64,000 nucleotides of DNA from Vespa crabro (taxonomy: Eukaryota; Arthropoda; Insecta; Hymenoptera; Vespidae): contig NC_060956.1 of the NCBI RefSeq assembly GCF_910589235.1, positions 5,320,400 through 5,384,399 on the forward strand, in the 5' to 3' direction. The position numbers were made by a program, and so were the translations under genes. Below are positions 1 to 14,541 of the stretch, one piece after another. Below the pieces are notes generated by a model. The model did not search any database. It saw only the letters and a program-made list of their open reading frames with translations, and had not been told where the DNA came from. Position 1 is the first letter of the stretch. Every line of letters starts with the position of its first letter.

Positions 1-270
1 CTTCAAAGAATCAAAAGAGAATAATAATATTCTTTCTTTTTTACATCGTAAAAATTTATAATTGTTTCAACTCGCAACAACATGTTGTTAAAATAACGTA
101 ACCCAAAATCCAACTAATAAACAGAGACAGATGACACTCCGTTACGGATCGTAATTTCTTAATTTCACTAATTCATATTTCGTGTCGTCCTTTTTAACTC
201 GAATAGATAAATCTATTAGGCACGATCGTACTAAAGATAACGAGAGACCGTCATTTCTACGATGAATGTC

Positions 271-276
271 TCTCTT

Positions 277-348
<72 letters not shown>

Positions 349-370
349 ACTCTCTCTCTCTCTCTCTTTC
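271..370 (+). repeat. (CT)n microsatellite
   Basis: About 100 bases of CT with two TAA/TT interruptions, giving poly Leu-Ser frames. Confidence 0.95.
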
Positions 371-1755
371 CCGTTCGTATTCGTACCTTTAATTATTCCA
401 ACATATTTACAATTCTCTATCCATCTATTTATCTATATCTCTCTTTCTCATTCTCACGTGCACTCTCTCGTACTCACTCGTCTGTTTTATTGTATTTCGT
501 TTCTTTTTTTTTCTTTTCTTTTTTTTTTTAATCCTTTTTTTTCCCCTTCTTTTCTTTTTTAATTTCCATCGAAACGAAACACGGTTCTACAACGGCAGAC
601 ACAAAAACGCTCGCGTTAGAACGTCGCCATCTCAAAGACCATTAAATTTGCGACGAATTAAGAACAACCGACGAGCTACAGGCGAATACGTCTCGACTAT
701 GAATTGACCTCGCTCCAACAATATACAAAATTATAAATACCTTCGACGCTCATATAAGCGCTTGCTGCCTTGAGCACACAACGTATCTCTCTCTCTTTCT
801 CTCTCTCTCTTTTTCTTTCTACCAATGTTACTACAAACAACGGTATTCTTCGGCGATATATGGCGTCGCAACTTGTTATCGTTTTCATCGAGCCGGACAC
901 GTTATGTCGAAAAATAAAAGGTAACAGTTCACGCGCGTGTAAAAAATGTCTTTCATATAAGTACTTATCTATGTTATATATTTATATGAAAAGAAAATAA
1001 ATGATTAAAAATGGAGAAATTTTTTTGAAAATTCGTCGAAAGATCGATTATTACGTACTATTATCTTATTATAATTGTAAACTTTAATAATTCTATATTA
1101 CAATAAATCATATAAGATCTAATCAGATCGATAATATTAATCGATGTGATGTTATATGATATTTTACACGCATACCCGAAATCGCAGAAAAATTGTATAT
1201 ATCTAAATAATAATAATTTTATGTGTCATTTATGGTAAAGAAGCGTTTAAAGGAATGTGAGAACAATCGTCGATAAGACGTTTTGAAGACGTTAAGAGAA
1301 AAAAAGAAACAAGAAAAAAAAAAGGAAAGAAAAAAAAGAAAAAGGAAAATAAAAGATACAATAATTTATAACATCGAATCTCTTACTCGAACGTGTATAG
1401 CAAGAAATCATTTCATTTTTTTCTTTTACTTTTTGTCATATTTAATACCATAGACATGATTTTTTAATCGTATAAATAATTCGTAAAATTTTCCTTAATC
1501 AAAGTTCATCCTTGTTCGAAAAAACTTGTTTAGCTTCTAATATCATTTCTAATTTTTCCAAATACAATAATAACCTTAATCACATCCAATATTATATATG
1601 ATAAATTTCATTTATCAGTATATTGTATATGAGATACTTTTGAAAACTAATTTGCAGTCATTCGTAATGGGATTTTCTTCTTTTTCAACATGTACATGCA
1701 CATGAACATAAATGTCGATAAAAATATATTCTCCGAGCTAATTGACGATAGGATT

Positions 1756-1768
1756 GGGGGGGGGGGGG
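1756..1768 (+). repeat. homopolymer of 13 G
   Basis: Thirteen consecutive G in an AT-rich context. Confidence 0.95.
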
Positions 1769-2612
1769 AGCCAATTTGGAGAAAGAAAAGGATTATCGTT
1801 AAGTTGTTAAAATTCAATTTGGCGAGAGAAAAAAGAGGGAAAGAAAAATCGAAGAAAGGTCTGTCGTCTCTCTGTTGCACAAGTGTCAGTGAAAAAGAAA
1901 AGCAAAGAAAAGAAAAAGAAAAAGAAAAGGAGAGAAAAGGAAAGAAAACAAAAAGAAGAAGGAGAAGAAGAAAAAAAGGAGAAATAAAGAGAGAGAAAGC
2001 GAACAACATAGATTCTGACTTACCGGTTTTTTGCCCTTTTGTCGCACTCGAGAGTGAATATTTTTGGTGAGCAACGTGCGAATGCGGGAAAACGCGTGGG
2101 CGTATGCGACCGTTCGTCTGCCAACCCCAAACTATTAGCCTCTATCTTTGTGTGACGCGTTCGCGCGTGCTTCCCACGAAGGCGCATCGCACGCGTGCGG
2201 ATTCTACTCTACTTCTTCTTCTTTTCCTCTTCTCTCTTCCCTCCACGATCTTCCGCTCGCAATGATCGCATTAATAAGAAGAAGAAGAAGAAGGAAAGGA
2301 AACGTTTACTTTTCAATGAAAAGATAGAAATGATTCCTATCGTATTTGAAAAATTTATTATTAAAAATTATCGATTATCCTTTTCTTTCTTATATAAAAA
2401 AAAAAAAAAAAAAAAAAGAAAAAAAAAGAAAACGTATTTTACGCAATGAGACTAATCAGAATTTTATAGAATAATTATCTACTTTATTATTCATTATTAA
2501 AATTATTCACGTATTAATGACAAAACCACCTATTACGGAATAAACGCGTTTATATTGAAATATCATTTCTCGTATGTATTTTTAACTTCTTTTTCACAGA
2601 AACACGTCATAG

Positions 2613-2657
<45 letters not shown>

Positions 2658-2755
2658 AATATATAATATATAATATATAATATATAATATATAATATATA
2701 AAATAATAATGTGACGTTCACGATAATGAGACCTTCAAGTTAATTTTTGAAGTAT

Positions 2756-2817
<62 letters not shown>
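2613..2817 (+). repeat. composite (TA)n and TATAA array
   Basis: Pure TA 2613-2653, then TATAA-type pentamers to about 2702, a unique 55-base gap, then about 60 bases of TA (2758-2817). Confidence 0.9.
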
Positions 2818-2822
<5 letters not shown>

Positions 2823-4290
2823 GAATATAAGTACATGCTTATAATATTGCACAATTACAATGTATCGAACGAATACAATTTTCAATCGTAAGTCATAAAC
2901 AATATATGTGGGATTGTCGATATGTAAGAACAATGAAATAGCTATGATTACATAATGTATTATTGTAATATATGTCATCGATTAATGTGTTAGGTTCAGT
3001 ATATACATATTTGACTTTGTATTACACTTGAATAATACGATAATATAAAAGGTAAAATGTATTCAACGGCCAATCAGATACATGAATGATTTCAAAATGC
3101 GATATTTTTTAACATCAAAATTCGCAAATATTCGTTTTCTTGTGTAGAATAAATAATTACATTCGTTTCTTACAAAATGACATTGTATTTTAAGTATAAT
3201 TTTTTTTTCTTTTTTCTTTCTTTTTTCTCTTTTCTTGTTTCATTTTTTTTTTTTTTTTTTACAAACCAAAAGAATTCGTTTGAAATACGCGACATAACAA
3301 TAAACGAAGAAGAAGCTATTCTTTTGCACGTTATATTATAGAATGTAACAGCGGACTTGGAAGTCAGCGTGCGAACTATGCGAACGGTGGAATGCGTCTT
3401 CGTGTTGTACGTTGACTCTTTCATACGCCCTAACTCCGCGTTTCTAGTATGATCCACGTGTCGTTCGTATAAATCGTTCGAAGTAAGAAAGGCATCGAAG
3501 AAAGGAAAGGAAGAGAGATGAAAAAGAAAAAAGAAAAAGGAAAAAAAAGAAAGAAAGAAAGAAAAGAGAAAAAGAAAAAGAAAAAAAGAAACGCGTAAAA
3601 CTTTATCACCAATTATACATTTCGTAAGTTTAAACATAAATCGTATTTAAGTGACATTATTAATCGATGTCATTGAAATCCATTATGTCAAGTATTGTTA
3701 ATATTACAATAGTATTATTAACCTTTATATATATATATATATATTTTTTTTTTCTTTTATTTCTCTATCGCTCGTGGTTTCTATTAACAAAAAGAAAAAT
3801 ACGATGTTAAAGCATTCGATGAGTCTACATTTACGAGGAACGTGTTAAAGAATTACGATTACGACTTGGTAGTCACCTGAACGAAAGATCTCCGTTTGGA
3901 TCTCACGAGTTTCAGCTCGTGACGTATCGAGACAGAGAGACAGAGAGAGAAAGAGAGAGAGATCGAAAGAGAGAGAGATCGAAAGAGAGAGAGAAAGAGT
4001 GATCTCGGTAGGCAGGAGCAAGAGCGAGCATGCGAGTCAACGTAGGATTTACGAAGCGGTCGGTGCTCTTTGACGCCGACGTGGAATCGTCGCCTGGCAT
4101 CGTATCGACGTCGAGAGTCGAACAAAAAGGGCTCTGAATATGACCCGTCATAGTAGATCGCATTAAGCCGCCTTCGCGGCTCGCCTCTCGATAATTGGCG
4201 ACCTTCGCCTCTTCCGCGAAGGAATGCTCACCAGGTTTTGTGCGAAGGACGCCGTAGAAAGAAGACAAGCTTGCTATCTCTCTCTCTCTA

Positions 4291-4296
<6 letters not shown>

Positions 4297-4340
<44 letters not shown>
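4297..4340 (+). repeat. (TA)n microsatellite
   Basis: About 44 bases of uninterrupted TA directly after a short CT run. Confidence 0.95.
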
Positions 4341-4348
<8 letters not shown>

Positions 4349-5429
4349 ATACATACGAGCATACGTAAAGGGTCCCTAGGATGCATCGCGATTTTCTTTT
4401 TTCTTCTTTTTTCTTCTTTTTCCTTTTTTTCTTTCCTTCTCCTCCTCATCTTCATCCTCTTTGTCTTTCTTACCTCCTCTTGTCCCTCGTCGCTTCTTTT
4501 CGAGTGACATAACGACGAGAGAAATGTCCCGATCCTACTTGAGATAAAAAGAAAAAAAAAAAAGAAAAAGGAAAAGAAAGAAAGAAAGAAAGAAAAATAA
4601 TAATATCGAGATTTTTAATTATTTTCACACCGAATTAATCTCGAGAATATTACGTTTTGTAAATTTAAAACACAAAATGTTATATCCGTTATATCGAAGT
4701 ATCGAACGATTGATCCAGTTATATAATACTTATACGATTCAGAGATTTATTTAAAATCGATTCAACAGTTTCGATCTATCAAGTCAAGTCATAGAAAAAC
4801 TTGATCCCGATTTAACTCGATAGAAATAATAATGAATAATAATAATACATAATAATAATAATATCGAGAGATAATTATATTTCCACCGAGTGAATCTTAA
4901 GATTGTTATTTTTTGTCAATTAAATGAAATCGTGATATATACGCGAGAGAATTAAACGATTGGTTGTTAGTTACATATATCGATAAGTATGATTCGAAGT
5001 TCGATTCACTTAAATTCGATTCAATCATTTTCCATTCTATCGATCAGCCAAGTCATAGAAAAACTTGTCCTATTTCTTTCTTTCTCTCTCTTTCCCTCTC
5101 TCTCTCCCTTTCTCTCTCTCTCTCTCTCTTTTTCTCTTTCTCATTCCCTGTTGAGATTCATCATCAGTTGGATGAACTTTATGAAATAACGTAGGTGTCT
5201 TTGCAATGTTTCTTATGACATTAGAGTCGTTTCGCATGATCATGTGAAAGTCTTTAATGATTATGCTCGACGCATACTCTCACTTTATGTACCATATAAT
5301 ATTTATTAAATATATATGTTAATTAGTTGTATTTATAAATATATTATGGTACTATAGCGAAAAAAAATCTAATCGAACGAGTGACACGATCGATAAAATG
5401 AATGAAATATACTTAAAACACGTTTTGTA

Positions 5430-5478
<49 letters not shown>

Positions 5479-6100
5479 AGGAAGTATTAGGAAAAGGTGT
5501 TCCATAATCTCGTATATACAGTTTGCGTATATAAAATGTAAAGATCAACAGGAAATCAACACCCTCTCGTACGTCCTCGATGGCTAAAATGTGCATAATC
5601 AGACTGAAAAGAGAGAGAACTTTATTAGAAGAAAAAAGAACAATGCAATTTAGAAACTACGTTCCTTTTCTTTGACATATATCCTATCGGAAAAGCGACA
5701 ACGTTATTTTTTTTTATTTTTCCTTTTCTTTTCGTTCACATTTAGGATAAATCAAATATTCGTAAAAATAGTAAAATATTCGAATAAAAAGACGACGCTT
5801 AAAGTAACATCGACTTAATGGCGTTAAATAATTCAATTTATTCAAGATTAATTAAGCTCTGTTAAAATTAAAAAAAGAAAAAAAAAGATATATATATATA
5901 TATATATAGAACCAAAGGAAAAGGAAGAAATATTTCAAGTATTTCTAATGATATTCAAAGTATTATAACTCCGTCCCTTTCTTTCGACGTTTTTTCTTTC
6001 CTTTTTTTCTTTTTGATTTTTTTTTTGTTTTCCTTTTCTTTTTTCTTTTACTTTTCTTTCTCCTTATCCCTATCTTGATATCGTAATAGAACGATCTCTT

Positions 6101-6780
6101 CACTTTGAAAAGAAGACAGGCGAAACACATTCATGAGGGGGAGAGAGATAGAGTGACGTTCCCTCTCGTTTAAACGACCCAACGATATTTATAAACGCGC
6201 GAAATCGACGTTGCACGGGAAGTGTTGTTCGTCAGGCGTTAGCTTGCCGAATTAGAGTGCAGTAATATTAGAAAGATGTGAAATAAAAATTGTGAGATGG
6301 CGACACTCATCGTGGGAGCGACATCGTCCTCGTAAGAAGCCATTTCGTAAAATATCGAACTAGCTGTTCGGCCGTATAGCTAACGCATGGCGTTCAAGCG
6401 TTCGAGATAAAGTCGACGGTAAATATTCATAAAGCTTTGGATATATTGCGTTCGGCTTATTTCTGATTGCCTGCTATTTTTAGCGAATGCGAATAACTGG
6501 ATGTAAGATCAATGATAACGCACGCTTACCGGCCGCGTTACGACGAGCTAATGCGCGCTTTCGCGATATAATATAATATATAATATAATACACCATGCTC
6601 CGAGGGCCACGATAATGATGATAGTTTCTAACGTGAAAATTAATATAACGAGCCGAATGACGTGTACTCGACGTAAATAGACAACAGCGATTGTTTATTT
6701 TTTAACGTATCTACGTATATTCCTTAAAAAACCGAATAAAGAAAACAAATAAAAGAAAATATAATGATAATAATTATAAT
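6101..6780. other. low-repeat segment, candidate regulatory DNA
   Basis: About 600 bases without simple repeats, in contrast to both sides. It has mixed composition and AT-rich homeodomain-like words (TATTCATAAAG near 6424, ATTAATATAACG near 6639). No open frame or splice pair is convincing. A regulatory role is inference. Confidence 0.3.
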
Positions 6781-7095
6781 AACTAAAAAAAAAAAAAAAA
6801 AAAAAGGAAAAAGAAGAAAAAATAAAAAGAAACGAACAAACAGGATAATACTGCTCTAAACTCAGAATTCAATAATCTTTCCTTAACGGCGTGTATATGG
6901 CACCGCCGAGAGATGTTGCTCGGTTGAACGTGTGTCTGGATCTGACCTATAGATTATACTTTCGATGGAATCCGCGATCGAAACGTGAATGCACATTGGC
7001 AGATGCACACCGATGCAGGAACGATCGAAAACTAGAAGCAAAGGTGGAAGTAAAAGCAGAAGCAGAAGCATTTGCTCTTCGATCTCAACAATTTT

Positions 7096-7137
<42 letters not shown>

Positions 7138-7454
7138 CTTCTTATTTTTTTTTCTTTTTATCTTTTTTCATCCTTTCTGTTTTAACGCCACTAATACCTC
7201 TACCTCTACCTCTGCTATGGTAGTAGGTATAATACCATATCGCACGATGTTCCCTTCTACTTATTTACGTTCGTCTTCGACGTCAAGGAAAACTAATTTA
7301 TAGGAAAGCTACCATTTGAACGTTCAGAGAAGGAGGAAGAATTTATCGAAACGAACGAGGAGAGCTGGAGAGCTGGATCTCTTATTCCGAGTTCGAGACG
7401 TTATTACCTAATTTCGCTTAAACTCCGAGCAACGATTTCGCGTTTCAGCAGAAG

Positions 7455-7458
7455 AGAT

Positions 7459-7521
<63 letters not shown>

Positions 7522-7580
7522 AAGAGAAAGAGAGAGAGAGATAGAGATACAGATAGAGATAGAGATAGAGATAGAGAGAT

Positions 7581-7612
<32 letters not shown>

Positions 7613-7613
7613 T
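7455..7613 (+). repeat. (GA)n / GATA compound array
   Basis: About 160 bases of GA with an internal AGATAGAGAT-type block at 7538-7582. One of the longest GA arrays in the window. Confidence 0.95.
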
Positions 7614-7835
7614 ATGCATTAAGTAAATTAGTATCGCTTATTACTCGGTCAGCACTTTGGGCGACCGTGACACGCGAGAGTGTTACTACTCTCTCGTAAA
7701 TAAAACGCAATAAAATCGAGCCGCGAGCAATAAATTGTCCTATTAACGCGATACTTGTATCAATTTGCGCTACTATCCGATATACGTATAGATATCCATA
7801 TAGATATCGCGCTATCGTAGAAATAATTTCTCATG

Positions 7836-7873
<38 letters not shown>

Positions 7874-8835
7874 TAAAAAAATCAGCCGAAAAGAAAGAAA
7901 AAAAAAAAAAGAAAAAAAAGCAAAAGGAGAAAGATGTTTATATGTATTAGTTAAGTATAATATAGATATAACAGGTTGTAATATAGAAGACGTTTATTGG
8001 TAAGCGGTTAAACACCGTTACTACTTCTTTGCTAATTGGACCAATTAAATCGGCGTACGATTTAACACATTATAAAATCAATTAGCATAATCATTTTCAC
8101 GCGTTAAACATATATATATATATATATATATATATCGAGAAATTTCGTTATGTCATATCTTTAATTCCGCATCAACACTATCAATAGTTTCATATTATTA
8201 TCAGTTTGTCATCGTGTGTGACCATTTATAAAGGGGATATAAAATTTATTCGATCCCGATATCGATCCATAGATGAAACAAAATCAACGCGAAATTGGCA
8301 ACAAATTACTCTCCTTCCATACGTTTCCGCCGCTCTCCGGCCAATTAGCGGTCCGCTTGAACTCACACGATCGGGTGGCTTACAAGAGGAGGAACGCAAT
8401 GAGGATTCAACGATCGCTAAACTTTCTCGTGTATTATCGCGATCATCGGTGATCGTTCTATCTCTGAAAGAACTAAAGTTAAACTTTAAAATCAATTAGT
8501 TAAAAGTACTTCGCGTTTTCTCGTACAACAAGTACATTTCTTCGTATGCGTGCATGTGTGTGTGAGTATGTATGTGTATGTGCACTTGCGCGTCTATACG
8601 TATACCTAACGAAAAGTTTGAAAAAGATTCGATTTTCATCGTAGAATTCTTCGTAATCTTATTATACTCTTAAAATCTACCTACTATTCCACTATTACTG
8701 CTACTACTACTATTACTGGTACTACTACCAGAGTAGAAACCATAGTCACCATGGTGTCACCTGTAAGTGGATACGCCTGGGACTATGGGAGCACAGAATC
8801 ATGCTGCTCCCCGTTCTTCCATTCTTTTTCCTTAA

Positions 8836-8945
8836 ACGTTCTCCTCCTCCTCCTCCTCCTCCTCTTTCTCCCTTCTCTTCTTCCTCCCTTCTCCTTCTCC
8901 TCTTCCCTTCTCCTTCTCCTTTTTGCCTTCGCCTTCTTCTTCTCT
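8836..8945 (+). repeat. CTC/CTT trinucleotide-rich tract
   Basis: A pyrimidine-only run of CTC then CTT triplets. It reads as poly-Leu or poly-Pro by frame. Confidence 0.9.
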
Positions 8946-10187
8946 TTCTTCGTTTCCTCCTACCTACCAACGAGATTCATCGTCATAACTTTCATTCAAG
9001 TCCGTTCTCTAACCCTCCGAACGAAGAACTTACAGCGTCTGTGCGCGCAAGCTCCACCATAACACCCACACTCTTTCTTCAGAACCGTACGAAGCGGGGG
9101 TCATGTCCCGCGTAAATACGTTAAATTCAATGAAATAAGAAAAAAAAAAAGAAAAAAAGAAGAACAGAAGAAAAAGGAAAAGAAAAGAAAAGAAATAAAA
9201 AGGAAAGGAAAAATAAGAGAAAAAGAGAAAGAGAGAGAGAGAGAGAGAGCACTTTTCTTTCCCTTTGTTTTTCTTCTTTTTTTTTCTTTTCCCTTTTTGT
9301 TTTAAATATTCACCATGAAAAAAAGAAAGAGAGAGAGAGAAACGATCTCTCAATCAAGGTATTGAAAAAGATTATTATGTATGGTAAGGTAAACTCAATC
9401 GTCTTGGAAAACTCGCAGCTCGTCAATTCGTATTTCGCGCTTGCATTCTCACACTTTCTAAAGAAGGAGATAAAGAAAGATAAAAAGAAAAAGTATATGT
9501 GTGTATGTGTATGTGTGTGAGAGAGAAAGAGAGAGAGAAACAAAAAAGCAAGTTTTCGCTTGGACAGGGAAACCAATTTCGTACATCGTTCACTGGCATG
9601 GGTGAAGGGCAAGAGCCCAATTGGCCGGTAGCCAAATGAACGTTTCAATGTCCAGAGAGAACGTAGCAGGCCTCAGTCCAATAACCAGATTGAACTTTAT
9701 AATATCGACGCACACCGTGCACATCGTGTACTTTGCCGATGATAGCTAATAATCGTCGACGATTTGTAATCATTAGCGATGCGAGGCGCGATTCGAGGTA
9801 CCCGATCACGACGACCGGTAGCAATACGCTTCGAGCATGCCGATCGCGTATGTATTTGAGTACAACTCGTTAAACTCAATACGGCGATCCTTATTAAGAT
9901 ATTACTCTCGATAGATGATGCTAGCGATATTTGGCAAACTCGTCGATGCTTATATTCATCGATATACATCACTCGCTTTCGGAACGAAACTCGAATGGAT
10001 CCTTCCTATCGTCGATCAGTTGCCAAGTATTAGAAACGGCCGGACGTAGGTACATACATACATACATATATATACATATGTATATCAATCTATCTATGTA
10101 TATACATAGATAGATCGATCGATCGTCAACAATAGATAACATTCTTTCTCGTTGAGATGAAAATTCGAAAGATTGAAGATATAAAGT

Positions 10188-10220
<33 letters not shown>

Positions 10221-10294
10221 TTTTCTTTTTTCTTCCTTTTTTATTTATTTAATTTTTTTATTTCCTTTCCTTCTTTACCTCACGTGAACTCGCG

Positions 10295-10341
<47 letters not shown>

Positions 10342-10579
10342 ACTTATACTTTTTATCGTTTACACATCGATGCGATAATTATTGCCATTTCACGAACGAT
10401 CGGTCTGTTCGTTGCGAAGCGCAAAACAGACGGACAGTTGTGTTAACTATACTTACATGTTGATCTTTGCGATAAAGTAATCGACTCAAATCGAAATGTT
10501 AGCAATACTTTTCTGCTTTTATATCTCGTCCCGTTGATCGGACAGAAGCAATTATTGCTAAGAAAGAGAAAAAAAGAAG

Positions 10580-10615
<36 letters not shown>

Positions 10616-11262
10616 AAAAGAAAAAGAACATACAAACACATATGGTTATACAGCGTTCCGGTAATCTTAGGTGAAAACGTCTTTTTAAAAGTGTCATTGA
10701 AAAATAATATCGATGTTCCAACTTCAACGAGGTTCATTTCTAAATGACTTTGAGATTATTTTTACATCATGTTACGACTACCGTCGATTGTTACTCGCGA
10801 TTCCAGGATCATTTTTTAATCAGCCTCGAATATACGTACGCATATATCTTACTAACCCTTATCATCGTTGTTATTGCAGGACGACATCTGATAAAAAAAA
10901 AGAAAAAAGAAAAGAAACAATGTTCAGATTATCAATATCTCGTCGATATCGGGAAACATTTTTAATTCCTATAAAAATGCAAATCCCTTATCACTTGGGC
11001 CATCCATGCGATAAGAGAAACGTTTGTTAAGTCCATTTTGAAATAACCGACGTTACTATACTGTAAATAGTCGCGTCGAGCCGATGGATTCGATCAGAAG
11101 ATTACAGAGGACAAAACGCCGACCGCGAGAATGGTGATGATGGAAGGGGTGGAAGGAGGGAGAAGTAGGGTGTGGTGACAGAGGGAGGGGGTTGTAGGGC
11201 TATAGACGATGATTATGACGCGTGCTGACGAGGATTAACGTAGGCCCCGGAGAAAGCCGACT

Positions 11263-11289
11263 GGATGGTTGGCTAGTTGGCTGGTTGGT

Positions 11290-11337
<48 letters not shown>

Positions 11338-11338
11338 T
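11263..11338 (+). repeat. (GGCT)n tetranucleotide array
   Basis: GGTT/GGCT units with at least eight consecutive GGCT copies. On the minus strand it reads as repeated Pro-Ala-Ser-Gln. Confidence 0.95.
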
Positions 11339-11955
11339 TTCGGATGTAACTTTCAGGGGTTGGGTTAAAACTCGTGAGTGAGAATGGCAGAGAGGATGAG
11401 GAGGATGAGGATGAGGAGGAGGACTCCCACTCGAAATTGGCCGCGTCGAGAGGCGCGCGGGAAATGTGCGTCGAAGCGACGACACATCAAACGGCACCGT
11501 TTAAGGGGGACATATTATTTGGCGCGAGGCAAAAGGGTTATCAGCCTTCGTCGTTACGATCGTTCGTGTTAACGTTACATCTCTACCATCCTACGAGAGA
11601 AAAGGGAGATAGATATGGAGATAGATAGAATGAGAGTGAAAGAGAGAGTAAGAGAGAGAGAGAGAGAGAGAGAGAAGGATAGTGGCGGGTATTTACTTAA
11701 TAACCAACTCAGTCGAATCGAAACCCAAGTGGACCCGCGGGCTTATTGCCAAACGGCGCCACCTTCTGTCACTTCTCCTCCATGTACAAAACGCGCTTAC
11801 TAATTCCCTTTCTCTCCCTCTCTCTCTCTCTGTTCGTCCCTCCTTCTTTCTCATTATATGCATCAGTTGTAACTATTGTTAGTTAGAAAGAGAGAAAAGA
11901 AAGAGAGAGAAATTAATTATCAACGGCATCGTCTTTAAGTCCTCCCCTTTTTCCA

Positions 11956-11999
<44 letters not shown>

Positions 12000-12899
12000 T
12001 CTCTTTCTCTTTCTCTTTCTGTTTCTCGATTCCTCGATCGACACATTGACCTAACACATATTAATATTCATATAGCTGAAAGCTTCTTACCCCACTCGTT
12101 AGTTTTATCTTCGGTCTCTTTTTTTCATGCCCACGGTCGAGCGATATGCATGCCCGTATACCCACGTAAGAGACACGAGATCCCGTCGAGAACCTGTTAT
12201 CCGATCGATTTCGTCCATTAGATTTTATGTAAGCAATTCGCATATGGATTTGCATTGTAAAGAAAATAGATGAGAGGGGGGATGGGGAGGGGAGAGGATT
12301 GGGAGGGGAGGAAGGGAAGAACGGGAAGGGATTGTGAGACTCCCTCTTAAGACGTATTTAGGGCTTGATTCTTCGTTTAAAGTTTTATCTTGCCGCGCTT
12401 ATAAGGGTTCCGTTTGCTCTTATAAAATTGGAAGAGGAAAGTCATTAAGCTTCCACGGTTCTGATGATTCTCCGCTTATATTCGAGTACGTGTCCTTAAG
12501 ATCTGATTATCCATAAATTTATAGCAGTTATAAAAAAAGTTATTGCGGTTATTAACGTTTTACCGATCGAAATTGTCGCGTCGGCTTATATTCGTATGAA
12601 ACTATTTGAAAATCTCGAACCAGTTTATTCAATGTTTATAAACGTATAATATCTTTATCGTCGTATCAGGATAAGGCTTAAGCATTTAAAACTCCTTTTA
12701 ATTATTTTCTACCGCTCGCTCGCTCGCTATCTCCCGCTCTCTTTCCCTTTCTCTCCCTTATTTCTGGAAAATATAAATCGTTTCTTTTGAGAAATCCTTT
12801 GAAAAACTTGTCCGCATAATGTACAAAGGAATAGGTCAATCTAGTACAACGAGTTCCCAAGGATATATGATAAATAAAACATATGTATATTTGTATGTC

Positions 12900-13050
12900 T
12901 ATATATATGTATGTATGTATTAAATACATAAATAAACACGTACATATATACGTAGATACATACATACATACATAGATACAAACATACATACGTACATACA
13001 TAGATACAAACATACATACATACATACATAGATATATACGTACATACTAA
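12900..13050 (+). repeat. CATA/GATA tetranucleotide array
   Basis: Repeated ACATACATACGTACATAGAT-like units over about 150 bases. On the minus strand it gives poly Tyr-Val-Cys-Met frames. Confidence 0.9.
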
Positions 13051-13318
13051 TCGGATTGCTCTGTGGCTCGTGGAAAAGGAAATCAGCCCTAATAAATCGT
13101 CTCGAAGGAAGAGAGATATAGTCGCAAAACTGATAGACTCCCCACGGTGAGAGATCCGTAATCGTCGTGCACAGGAAACACCTATGACTGGCCTGTGAGA
13201 ACGATGACATAGGTGGTCGTGTTAATACCTCTATATGAAGCGACTCGATGTGTATTAAAAAAGGGAAGGAACGGAAGGAGAAAAAATATCGGTGAATCGG
13301 CGAAGGGGGACCATTAGA

Positions 13319-13333
13319 CAGAGAGAGACAGAC

Positions 13334-13382
<49 letters not shown>
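13319..13382 (+). repeat. (GA)n microsatellite
   Basis: GA/CAGA then about 45 bases of pure GA. Confidence 0.95.
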
Positions 13383-13384
<2 letters not shown>

Positions 13385-13575
13385 CAGATAGAATATATAC
13401 AAGAGGCAAAAAAATAAAGAGAGGAACAAATCGCATTGATACAATACCACGCGTATTCCAATATGTTCAAATGTTTCCGCTTGGCCGCGTAACGGATCCC
13501 GAGGATCTGGGAGCGGAATTGCGAAATAATGATGATCGTACGAATCGGCACAATGGCGTTTACTAGAAAGAGAAA

Positions 13576-13607
<32 letters not shown>

Positions 13608-14135
13608 AAAAGAGACTGTCCCGGTCTGGTACTCTGTCGCAGCCACCGCAACATTGACAACGCCTGAAGGCTGATGAGCGGCTAATGGGGGACTTCCCCT
13701 CTTCTCCGCAACGAGAGAGAGAAAGAGAGAGAGGAGCGTAGCTCATGTTTTGTGTCATCGACTCGCATTTATTCCAAGTTGCGCGTTATGATCGGCTCTA
13801 CCAGATCACGAATTTTCTCTCTCTCTATCTCTCTCTCTCTCTCTCTCCCTTTCTTCTATCCTTCTCGTTCCTCCTGCATGCTTAAGCGCGCGTCACGCGT
13901 GTCGTGTGCGGTGAGAAAGGAAAGAAGGTGGTGGGGCGAAGGGATAGGAAGGAGGGGGGACGCACTCCTTGTAGAGAAACCAGGGCGGGTGTCCCGTTTT
14001 CCGGGTGACTTGGCTAAATGGGATCGCATTAGCACATAGTTTCCCCCGTCGACGCGATGGGAGATTAGCATCTCGATTTTTTTTTATTTTCCTCTCTTTC
14101 TCTCAGGCTATTTTCTCGTTCAGCCGATCTATTTC

Positions 14136-14188
<53 letters not shown>

Positions 14189-14541
14189 TTCTTTCTTTCT
14201 TTTCTGTGTATCGTCTGTCTGCCTATACCCTCGTGCGATTGTAACTGCTGCTTCGAAGAGGATTCAACGTTCGCTTACTTATTCTCCCTCGTTCACTCAT
14301 TCATTTACTCGCTCGCTCGTTCCCTCACTCATTCACTCACTCACTTATTCAGACACTCACTCTTTCTTTTTTTTCCGATAATCGCAATTTTAGCGAAAGT
14401 ATCGAGGACAGAGATAAAGAAAGTCTAAATATATATCGAAAACATTAATAACACCACGAGCCTAACCAGTTTTGCTAGTTTAATTTGCATCTCTCTAACC
14501 TTAACGTTCTCAAGCGAGTTAGACGAGTCACGGTCGAATTT

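Larger units (their letters stand above)
1..6100. other. gene-free repeat-rich flank
   Basis: No supportable gene. Content is AT-rich sequence with (CT)n at 271-370, 781-815 and 5073-5130; A/G-rich runs at 1300-1350, 1886-1990 and 3480-3595; (TA)n at 2613-2702, 2758-2817, 4297-4340 and 5433-5476; and GA blocks at 3928-4000. Long Leu/Ser frames here are translations of CT repeats. Confidence 0.7.
6781..13060. other. gene-free repeat-rich flank
   Basis: No supportable gene. Repeats: poly-A 6783-6805; (CT)n 7100-7132, 10188-10220, 10296-10338 and 11960-12020; (GA)n 7455-7613, 9230-9249, 10586-10612 and 11652-11676; (TA) and (TG) 7837-7874; CTC/CTT 8836-8945; GGCT 11263-11338; CATA 12900-13050. 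Between them is unique AT-rich sequence with no recognised gene. Confidence 0.7.

Noticed and set aside
262..531. Long Leu/Ser-rich open frames here and at many other CT or GA arrays
   Set aside because: They are translations of dinucleotide repeats, appear on both strands, and lack any gene context.
8206..8499. 97-codon frame open on both strands
   Set aside because: No motif, no splice context, and equal length on both strands suggests chance.
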